From: Hemicordylus capensis
Lineage: Eukaryota > Chordata > Lepidosauria > Squamata > Cordylidae
Assembly: GCF_027244095.1 (NCBI RefSeq)
Contig: NC_069657.1
Span: 147,928,857 to 147,992,856, forward strand
DNA length: 64,000 nucleotides
Direction of reading: 5' to 3'
Within the stretch, counting starts at the first letter, position 1. Each line of letters opens with the position of its first letter. The notes beneath the pieces are model-generated. The model was not told where the DNA came from. It saw nothing but the letters and a program-made list of their open reading frames with translations, and searched no databases. Made by a program: the position numbers and the translations under genes. Below, in pieces: positions 20,696 to 64,000 of the stretch.

Positions 20696-21026
20696 ATCAG
20701 TCTTCACATTAACATGGTAAGAGCAAGTCATGCTTATATGGGGTGCAAAAACAAAGCTGCCTAGCTGCCTTGCCTTCAACCCTGAGGCAAAGAGTTGAAA
20801 ACCCAGTTTTCAGGCTTTTTGTTCTTTGAAAGTTTTTGGGGCAGAGGAGATCTGGGTAGAGGATTTACAGTCTTTTTCATAAAATGAGCATTTCCTTGCA
20901 TGCAGTCCAAGCTGCAATGCCTGCAGGAGGGCTGACACATGCTGGGGAGACTCCCCCCCCCTTCTGTTGGGCTTGGGAAGGGGAAGAATAGAAAGCCAAG
21001 GCTGAAGGCAAACAGGCAGTCTGATC

Positions 21027-21421
21027 CAGAGGCGTAACTAGGGAAAACGGCGCCCAGGGCAAGCACTGAAATGGCGCCCCCCCCGCACCTCCAACATACT
21101 ACATTATACTTAGGTTTTTCCTCACAAGCGCCCGCTGCCACCGCCAAGCCAGGCCACTGACTGGCCGCCAGGTGACAAGAAATAAATGGGGGGGGGGGGC
21201 GCGGGCGGCACAGAAGGGACCGCTCATGGGGGAGGGGGCGCCGACGCGCTCCCTTGACTGCTGCAGCGCTGCTGCATGGAGCAGGAAACATTTGTATTAA
21301 CAAAAAATTAACAAAAAAAAAAATAAAAAAATATTTTTGTCATGGCGGTGCCCCCCACGTGACCAGAAAAGATGGCGCCCGGGGCACGTGCCCCCCCTGC
21401 CCCCCTATAGTTACGCCTCTG
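21027..21421. mobile_element. hAT MITE CAGAGGCGTAACTAGGG, perfect 8-bp TSD
   Basis: The left end is CAGAGGCGTAACTAGGG and the right end is ATAGTTACGCCTCTG. GTCTGATC flanks both sides (21019-21026 and 21422-21429). 395 bp, no coding capacity. A longer relative lies at 54503. Confidence 0.88.
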
Positions 21422-21497
21422 GTCTGATCCACAATTCAGGGCCGGATTAAGCTAGTGCGGGGCCTGTAGCATATGTTATAAAGGGGCCCTAAATTTA

Positions 21498-21784
21498 AGC
21501 ATAACTTGTCCCCTTAGCTAAGCAGGGTCCACCCTGGTTGCATATGAATGGGAGACTTGATGTGTGCGCACTGTAAGATATTCCCCTCAGGGGATGGAGC
21601 CACTCTGGGAAGAGCAGAAGGTTTCAAGTTCCCTCCCTGGCAGCATCTCCAAGACAGGGCTGAGAGAGATTCCTGCCTGCAACCTTGGAGAAGCCACTGC
21701 CAGTCTTTGTAGACAATACTGAGCTAGATAGACCAATGGTCTGACTCAGTATATGGCAGCTTCCTATGTCCCTAAGTCCCTAAG
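21498..21784 (+). repeat. SINE with 5S rRNA-like head (nested, 5' short)
   Basis: AGCTAAGCAGGGTCCACC and GAATGGGAGACTTG mark the head, and GAGCTAGATAGACCAATGG the tail. Confidence 0.8.
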
Positions 21785-21843
21785 ATTGGAAAAAGGCACA
21801 AACCATATAGTCTGTTAGTTCTGCTTTCATTTAAATCTACAAT

Positions 21844-22030
21844 TAGGGATGTGCAGAACTGGTCCGGCGGTCCACGATCCGGGGGTTCGTGGGTTTGTAA
21901 TCAAACTGAAACCCACCCCACCCCGGTTCCGTCCAGACCGGAATCGGACCACTGGGTCCAGTCCGGCAGGTCCACAAACTTTTTAAAAATTTTTTTAAAA
22001 AATGTACAAAGTAACTACCTGTAGCCCCTT
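21844..22030 (+). mobile_element. Left half of TAGGGATGTGCA MITE
   Basis: TAGGGATGTGCAGAACTGG opens it, followed by GGTCC-rich sequence and TGTAGCCCCTTTGGGGGC, a block also present in the element at 54503-55559. No matching right terminus was found. Confidence 0.5.
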
Positions 22031-23513
22031 TGGGGGCTTGCACAGCAAGTCTACTATTTACAGGAATCTTTCAGCCATGCCCCAAGGGAAATACATTAAA
22101 TTCAGTGCTTCAAATGCAGAACAAGCCATTTGCTTTGCAAATGGGTTGGGACAATGCATGATTGTTACTACAAGACTAGCAGCTTATCAAGCAAAACTAA
22201 AGCCATTACAGTCAGAAGTTTTTTCTCTTGCATCAGATTTTTATCCTGGAATTAATACCCACATAGTTGAGAACCAGTGAAGAACTGTGTAGTGATTAGA
22301 GTGCTAAATTCTAGGACTGGGGGACTTGCGTAGAAAAGTAACCGGCAAGGTCTTGTATGAGCTTTGCAAGACACTCTGTGCTTCCTCCCAGCTACAACTC
22401 GCTTGGCCAAAATTAGCAACGCAACTGGAAATTTTATGAAGGAAAGGGGTTCGGGGAAGAAAGTTCCAAAAGGTATCAGCAACCTGCAACTTTAGGTTTT
22501 GAAAGCAAGGCTAAGGCTCCCTGGAAAAGGTCTGGGTTCTCTGTGTGTATCTTTGTTCTGCTCTCCTGCACTCTCTCCCTGTTCCCTTGCCCGAGATTTT
22601 TTTTAAAAAAGACTTGCCTGCACCTTCAATTTTGTCCTAGCCTCTACTTCAGATGATCTGCCTGCCTGGTCTGTCTCCAGCTTCACTTGGAACATTTTTC
22701 TTTCTGGCTTCTGGGATTTCTTGAAGTAAAAAAGTATTTTCCTATTTCCCCCACCCCCCTTGGAGACATTGGAGTCAGGGCTGGAGAAGGATCTCCTGCA
22801 AGCTTCATGATCTCTTTCTCTCCCTGTCCCAGCTAGCCACACCACCCAACCCTTGAAGCAATTGCTGCCTGCCCCCCTCCCCCTGCCACTCAGAGAGTGA
22901 TAAAGATAAAGATCTGCTGAAAACTTAGCAAGTGATGGCCCATTACTTGTTGACGGGGGCGGGGTGCACTACAGCTGAGCTGTGGCTGCTAATCGGAGGC
23001 ATGTGGAGGCAGGAGCCAACAGAGCCCACTTCTCAGCACGCTCTTCCCCAAGCACCAAGTAGAGAGAGCAGAAGGGGCAGCTGGAAGCCGGGCGTGCGGG
23101 GCCCTCGAAAACATGGGGCCTGTAGCAAATGCTACATTTGCTACTACGTTAATCTGCCATAGCCACAAACCAATTAAGCAGAAGTGTGCGCGTGTGTGGA
23201 TTTCAACAGAGCCAGATCACAGAGGGTGCTTTAATTACTAAACTCTTGAGGAAAAGGGAGGCGTGGTGGTGTCCCGCCGCCTCTAGGAAGCCATGGGCCA
23301 CAAGGAAAACACAGAAGCGAGCTGTGTGTAAACCTACACAAAAGAAAACTTGCAGAAGAGAGGGGAGGGGCTGCTTCCCTAATACTGTGAATTTCATTTG
23401 AAGTGGCTTCCCTCATCAGTTATTCGGAGAGCGGGAAGCACTGAGTGGGAAAGCTCCCTGTGTGGGAAAACTCGGTGTGATCCATTGTTTACTAACCTAA
23501 ATCCAAAGTAAAG

Positions 23514-23700
23514 TAAAGTGTGCCATCAAGTTGATTTCAACTCCTGGCAACCACAGAGCCCTGTGGTTTTCTTTGGTAGAATACAGGAGGGGTTTACCAC
23601 TGCCACCTCCCGCGCAGTGTGAGATGATGCCTTTCAGCATCTTCCTATATCGCTGCTGCCCGATATAGTACCAGCGGGGATCCGAACGGCAACCTTCTAC
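23514..23700 (-). repeat. tRNA-derived SINE, minus orientation
   Basis: GTGCCATCAAGTTGATTTCA, CTTCCTATATCGCTGCTGCC and ATCCGAACGGCAACC match the SINE family at 3725 and 47434. Confidence 0.8.
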
Positions 23701-24526
23701 AAAAGTGGTATCTCTTCTCACCTTTTAAATTCAGTTTTATAGGGATATGGATGACATCTGACACAATCTGGTTGATTTCCTGACAGTCCTTTCTGCATGC
23801 GAATCTGACGAGCGGAGAGAATTGATCCCCAAACATATTGCCAGAATGAGGCCCAAGGGAGTGATGATGTAAAGCAGAGGATCTCAACCTTGGGTGGCCA
23901 GACGTTGTTGGAGTTGGACTACCATCCTCTCCAGCCACAATGGCCCTGAGTTCAGCCCTTGATCTCAAACACTACTCCACAGCTTTCTCTTCAGCAAGCC
24001 AAGGCAAGGGAAATCACGTTTTACCTTTCTCCTTCCCAGTGTGAACAGAAACATTGAGCTTTGGAATAGCTCTTACTTTATTATCCAAAATAATACCATG
24101 GACTAATGGATCAGCATGGCTACCTATGGTTTCTCTGTGTTTGATTATGTTCTTCAACTGCTTGGGCTTATGTATAAGTTGCCAAGTTGCATAAGAGGAA
24201 AATGGCCAAAGTGTCTATTGCTTTCCATGCTGGGGAAGAGGAGGTTAAAGAGAGAGAACTGAAGTGGGAGGAATCAATGATTGTTGGGCTCTTTAATCCA
24301 TGCTCAGTTCAGAATATGCCCTCAGCTAAAAATTAGACTAGAGATGCAATGTGTTTGTGGGGAAGCGCATATAGCTAGCTTCATTTAAAATCAAAACTGA
24401 GGACTTAGGATAATTGTGAATGTGATCCTCTGCTCTGCCATGCATTAGATGGGTCCTAAGATGTTGTTGGGCTAAAACTCCTTTCATCCCCAGTCACGTA
24501 GTCCAACATCTGGATACTGGACTATG
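23701..24526. other. Intergenic, nothing recognised
   Basis: No exon or named repeat supported. Confidence 0.4.
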
Positions 24527-24752
24527 CCAGCATAGTGTAGTGGTTAGAGTGTTGGACTAGGACCAGGAAGACCCGAGTTCGAATCCCCAGTCAACCATGA
24601 AACTCAGTGGGTGACTCTAGGCCACTCATGTATCTCTCAGCCTAACCTACCTCACAGGGTTGCTGTGAGGATAAGAATAACCGTGTACACCACTCTGAAC
24701 TCCTTAGAGGTAGAATGGGTAATAAATGAAAACAACAATAAATAAATATTTA
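24527..24752 (+). repeat. Sauria-type tRNA SINE
   Basis: TAGTGGTTAGAGTGTTGGAC and GAGTTCGAATCCCC give intact A and B boxes. CTCACAGGGTTGCTGTGAGG and an AATAAAT-rich tail complete it. It is closer to a consensus than the copy at 8084. Confidence 0.87.
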
Positions 24753-24769
24753 TCTATCTCTCGTATGTG

Positions 24770-25125
24770 TGGACCACCCCAAATTTCTGTCTCTGGGCAA
24801 TTTGCAACATAAAAACGAATTAAACAAAAATGAAAACCTTAAAACAATTTAAAACCACAGCCAAGTTAAAATGCTTGGGTGAAAAAATGTGTCCTTAGAG
24901 ACTTTTAAAAAGTTGTCAGAGATGGGGAGGAGGCTCTTAATTCAGTGCACTCCAGAGTCTCAGGGCCTCCCCTGAGAAGGCCCACCCCTGTGTAGACCGC
25001 AGGGATCTGGTGGCAACTGCAGACGGTCCTCTCTGTCTGGATGATCTCAGTGGGTGAAGACTGGAAACCCCAGCCTTTGAATGCTGTTAGGAAATTCCAT
25101 TTTATGAACAAACCCAACATGTTCT
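24770..25125. repeat. Probable LINE 3'-end-derived repeat
   Basis: Phrases such as ACCACCCCAAATTTCTG, TTAAAATGCTTGGGTG and TCAGGGCCTCCCCTGAGAAG look like a reptile LINE untranslated end. The family could not be fixed. Confidence 0.35.
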
Positions 25126-25150
25126 AACCCATTCTAATTCTAAATCAATA

Positions 25151-25507
25151 GGGCAGTCCACGCAATTGACACGAGGGTAGGAGAAGCCTCTTGCTCTAAT
25201 TCAGGAGCTCTCTGCACGCCCAATTTTCAATCACATGTCAGTTAAAAACAAGGCCAGAGGCAAGGAGCTTGATCGTGAGCGCAGCCCCAGCTGGGTAGGA
25301 CGATCCCAACCCCCACTTGTTCTGAACCTGGGAACAAACTCTAGGGAAGGGTGCGCTTTTCGTACCCAGCTGGGGCTTCGCTCATGCCCAAGCTCCCTGT
25401 CTCCAGCCTTGTTTTTAACTGACGTGCGATTGAAAATTGGGAGTGCAGAGTGCTCCCAACTTAAGGAGGCTTCTCTTATCCTAAGGTTGATTGTGTGAAG
25501 CTGCCCT
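25151..25507. mobile_element. Long-palindrome MITE, GGGCAGTCCAC family
   Basis: The ends GGGCAGTCCACGCAATT and GATTGTGTGAAGCTGCCC pair. Inner arms share ACAAGGC, AGCTTG and CCAGCTGGG. It resembles the 774 and 33149 palindromes in layout but not in terminal sequence. Confidence 0.65.
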
Positions 25508-28481
25508 CATATTTGCCCTCTTGCATCGCCCCCACCATTTGGAATTCTGCTGTGTCCTTACAAGGCTGGCAGTGACTTTAAGGAGTCTGTTCACTGTACA
25601 CACGAAGCTGCTTCAATTGGGGATTTGAGATCATAGCAGATGCAGTGGTGATTGCGTGCAGGAACAGGCAGGTACAAAGCATGGATTGAACACATCCAGG
25701 TGTGTGTGAGGTTAGAGTACAGAAAACACAGAATCCCCACCCCTACTAGGGCTGTAACCGGTCCTTGCTTAATGCCTGTGTTCGTGGCAGAGACTGCCCA
25801 CAATCTTAGGTACTAGAAACAGACTCAGAAGCAGCTGAACAAGGTCAAAGAACTATTGGAGGAGGGAGCAGGTTGGCTACTCTGTGTACCCATGTAAAAT
25901 TGCCAACTGACTAGGAAAAAACCTGGTCTGCTGCTGTGCCTTTAACAGCAGATTCACTAGGTGAAGTTTTTCGCAGCATAGAGGTAGGCATCGTTACCTG
26001 TGTGGTTATTGTTACAAATAATTGTTGTTTGTAAACCACCATGGGAGCTCGTGGTTTAGCAGTATAAAAATGTAATAATAAATATAGTATTTTGCTGATC
26101 AAGCTACAAGCTGGCAATCCTATACCCATGGCATCTCATATTATTTAAAATTAGGTTTTCTCAGTCATTAGGAAGCACCCTACATCCAGAACAAAAACCC
26201 TGTTAGAACTTCCCCAGATGTGAGAGCCTTCCCAAGTGCAATTAAAACAAGCAGGTAGTGTGGTAGAGATATACCAAAGGAACAGGCACTGGCCTGTATC
26301 TATTTTCTCTCCTCTAGAATGAGACCTGGAGCCTTACCCCAAAAGCAATAGACAAACTTACCTCTGGTATATGAAAGCTGATTTTGCTCCTTCCCCCTTG
26401 CTTTGAACCAGCTATCTACCTTTGTTGTTGTTGTTGTTTAACTTTGTATGTTTAAGCATGTAAACCTTTATTCAGCATCTTTTATTTTTGTATAAATCCG
26501 TTGTCTTTTCTACAAGTTGAAAATCTGCTCTGAGAAAAAGTAGATCCATGATGTTACAGAAGTCAGCCAATCAGCATTGTATATAGTCATCTGCTGTGAA
26601 TTGCCAAAACCAGTTCCCTCTAAATTCTGTTCTGGACAGAAGATTGTATATCTGACCAAAATATGGCAAGCACATTTTCAAAGAACACGTTCCTGGCCCT
26701 AAGTACAGCTATATGCAGCATCCAAAAGTGTGGATGGTACTCCTGCTTCTCTCATCCAGCACTGAGAACAAATAAAGCAAGTTGTTTTTTCTTAACTGTA
26801 GGGGATGTCTCCTATTACCTCCCAGCTTCTCCATGGACCACACAGAGCCATCTGGATTATCCACTGCCTTTTATTTTGACTCTTGGTTGTTTTGCTTGCT
26901 CCACACCAGAGGGAAATTAGCACCTCCACATTCAAAACACATTGGGCGTGGGGTGGGGCATGGACAGAAATGGGAAATCATGAATGTGGATTCACACAGC
27001 CAAGCCGGGACAGGAGAGTTGCATTCATGCAGTAAGTCCTGGGCCCTGGCCAGACCCTGGGTCTGCTTCTAGCTTTCTTCAACAGGTAACACTCCCAACT
27101 GTGCTAAATCCAGGCTTGTATCTCTTCATCTCCTGAATATCTCCACCCACTACTGAATGTCTGCAGCTGTGACGATTTGTAGACCTAGTTCTCCAAATGT
27201 CTTCTGCTCTTTTCAGTGGGCCATGTCTAGTCTGGATCCTTATGGAGGCCAGGCTAGACAGCAAAATAGAGAGACTCGGGTCTGCTCTTTCAATGTCATG
27301 TGGACAAATCCATTTCCCCGTACTCTGTGTGGCTTCATTAGTGCACCTGAAGATCAGAGATGCAGTCAGCCACCACAACTACCACAACGCTAAGGAATCA
27401 GAGGGCCATGATAGTCAGAAAGCCCATCCCATCGCCCTCCTTATTAACAGTGAAACCAATCCACACCAGAGATACGATAGATATGCTAGGAAGGGTGAGT
27501 GGGAGAAAGGAAAAGGTGCATGAGTTCAGAGGCTCTGTGCATGTTTCTGTGGGATTCATTATGAGTGTTCCGTCGGATCTAGGATGGACTGTGGCAGAAC
27601 AAGCATTGGCGGATGGGTGTATGCATGTATGTAAATATTACATGGAGAGTGGGAAAGGGTGTATGATGCATGTACTTGATTCAGGAAGGTATGTAGGGGG
27701 AGAAGGAGTGTGTGTCTGCGTCAGTGCTGAAGGTACTGAAAGTACTGTAGAGTGTGTAGCTCTCTGTGGATTTCCAAAAAACATGTGCAAAGTGTATGGA
27801 GGTCAGCAAGAAAAAGATGCTGCATAATGGGATGCCGGCAGAGTAAACTGTGAAGAACTCCTGGTGGGTACTTCATATTGTGAGCTTCTTCTGGGCACTC
27901 AAGCAGATGTGGGTGGAGAGGAACCCCAGGGGCACTACCACCATTAACCCTTGATGTCTCTCTCTGCCCTGGCATTCCATGTTATTGGCTGTTTTCCTAA
28001 GTGTGGGGTTGGTATGAACTTATATATGCCCTCTGCCCCAGCCCCTGCCTTGGAGACTGGACATCTGAAGAACTATTCCATCCCTGTGCTGTATGACGTC
28101 TATCAGTGATGCAGTTGCCAATTCAGAAGTGCAGGCGCTCTCCATGGCAGCCCCCATGGCCATGCCCACCCCAACAGCCAGAGAAGCCAAGATGTACCGG
28201 TGCTCCATCCCTGCGCGTCCCTCCTCCACTACATACATGATGTTTGCGCAAGTGGGGATTCAAGTTTCCGGGTGCTGTTTTGCCTTCATTGCAAGGCTTC
28301 AGGGCTGATCCCTCTTTGTCTTCTTCCAACTCAGGTTGATGTCTAGAGGGAAGAGATGGGTGTGCAGATGGCCATGTTTTGTGTTTGCTGCTGTTCAACA
28401 AAAATGATTGTTGCCCCGAGGCACCTGACCTATACAGGATATTGATGCAGCCCGTCGAGCACAGTCTGAGAGAGATGGTGT
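25508..28481. other. Intergenic between SPEG and SPEGNB, little recognised
   Basis: No gene is supported. A SINE- or LINE-like A+T-rich tail lies near 25911-26110. A small minus-strand open frame at 28020-28238 is discussed under findings. Confidence 0.4.
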
Positions 28482-28487
28482 TTTAAT
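28482..28487 (-). terminator. Possible SPEG poly(A) signal (ATTAAA)
   Basis: An ATTAAA hexamer on the minus strand lies about 320 nt beyond the stop codon. It would give a short 3' UTR. No AATAAA was seen closer, but only 3' end data can confirm the site. Confidence 0.35.
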
Positions 28488-28808
28488 GAGGAAATCTCGG
28501 GGGTTTCTCCCTTTGGCCTTGGCCTGGTAACATCACTGCTTCAAGGCATTTCCCAGAGCAAGTCTCCCTTCCCTGAACCCAACCCCACAGTAGAGAATCC
28601 TGTCAATCTGTCATCAGGCACCGCTCCACCCTTCTAAGCCAGCCTATGCCAGGACTGGTGGGTGGAGGGAAGGACAGCGGCCAGTGCTGACGACCCTTCC
28701 TGATCCATGAGGTATATCAACCAGTCCCACCCTGGCTGGGAGGACGGGTGCTTGGCCCATCACGCCCCCTGCTGGAATGTTCTGTGGCTCCTCCAGCAGG
28801 GCAGGCGG

Positions 28809-63762
<34,954 letters not shown>

Positions 63763-64000
63763 CTATAGGGAGGAGAACGGATTGGAGAAGCAGTAAGGAA
63801 TGTAGCTTGGTTAAAAGCTGCTAGCTTAGCAAAACTCACAACAATGAAATGTGCAGAACAGCAGCAAACTCGCATCATATATAGCATCAATGGTCACACA
63901 TTTCAGCAGTGATTCCAGAGGATTCCTTACTGCCAGCATTGTTGATATTCAGTATTTAGATTATTCAGTAAAATATTCAGATTATTCAGTAAAAGTTTAT
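63763..64000 (-). other. SPEG intron, continues beyond window
   Basis: Upstream of the first exon seen. A short ATTATTCAGTAAAA motif is repeated at the window edge (63959-63998). Confidence 0.5.

Larger units (their letters stand above)
21437..23163. mobile_element. Composite hAT-like element with nested insertions
   Basis: The left end CAGGGCCGGATTAAG and the right part GGGGCCTGTAGCAAATGC with TTAATCTGCCATAG echo each other. CCACAATT and CCACAAAC flank it (6 of 8). Inside are a 5S-type SINE (21498-21784) and half of a TAGGGATGTGCA MITE (21844 onward), giving an insertion order. Confidence 0.55.

Noticed and set aside
20776-21303. 175-codon minus-strand open frame
   Set aside because: It overlaps a hAT MITE and flanking low-complexity sequence, and no domain or splice context supports it.
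24537-24600. tRNA gene candidate (A and B boxes present)
   Set aside because: The sequence continues into a Sauria SINE body and tail, and no cloverleaf acceptor stem closes.
26663-27072. Small plus-strand frames with hydrophobic stretches
   Set aside because: Overlapping short frames without splice signals, conserved motifs or a poly(A) signal in place.

Overview
The window is vertebrate nuclear DNA from a squamate reptile (lizard or snake; the species cannot be fixed). Two things support this: spliced muscle genes with vertebrate-type exons, and a typical squamate repeat load (Sauria-type tRNA SINEs with BovB-like tails, SINEs with a 5S rRNA-like head, L2 and CR1 LINEs, many hAT-type foldback MITEs and one DIRS fossil).

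Both genes read on the minus strand. The 3' half of SPEG, the giant striated-muscle kinase of the MLCK family, runs from 63762 down to its stop codon at 28809. I placed 17 coding exons; every junction has usable splice sites and the reading phase stays intact throughout (5,064 coding nt, 1,687 residues plus stop). In order they encode the second half of kinase domain 1, a 734-codon disordered linker on one 2.2-kb exon, an Ig domain, an FN3 domain, a second Pro/Ser/Thr-rich linker, the whole of kinase domain 2 and the conserved C-terminus. The 5' half of SPEG lies beyond 64000.

About 15 kb downstream, in the same orientation, is a complete SPEGNB (SPEG neighbour) gene: four coding exons (13414 to 9235, 235 residues) with an IQ motif followed by two Ig-like modules. 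A TATA box, a short non-coding first exon and muscle-type motifs (E-box, M-CAT, CArG-like) can be proposed at 13810-14011, and a poly(A) signal at 8679. Both genes belong to the sarcomere/triad Ig-kinase world, so shared striated-muscle expression is expected.

Everything else is intron or intergenic DNA dominated by mobile elements. 1-8650: foldback hAT elements, a head-to-head SINE pair and a 1.2-kb hAT copy with a perfect 8-bp target duplication. 13.9-28.4 kb: a foldback hAT element, opposed L2 fragments, a CR1 tail, nested hAT elements and a Sauria SINE. SPEG introns: a CR1 LINE (33.6-35.4 kb), paired MITEs (37.6 and 46.5 kb), a TIR element (38.3-39.7 kb), the DIRS fossil (40.7-46.0 kb) with a palindromic hAT element inside it, and several 5S-type SINEs. 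No CRISPR array, functional rRNA or tRNA gene, or prokaryotic feature was seen. I found no clearly new protein system. The most noteworthy items are the SPEGNB promoter model, a possible symmetrical cassette exon in the SPEG FN3 region, a 27-nt kinase microexon, SINEs with different polymerase III heads on one shared body, and families of near-perfect hairpin MITEs.
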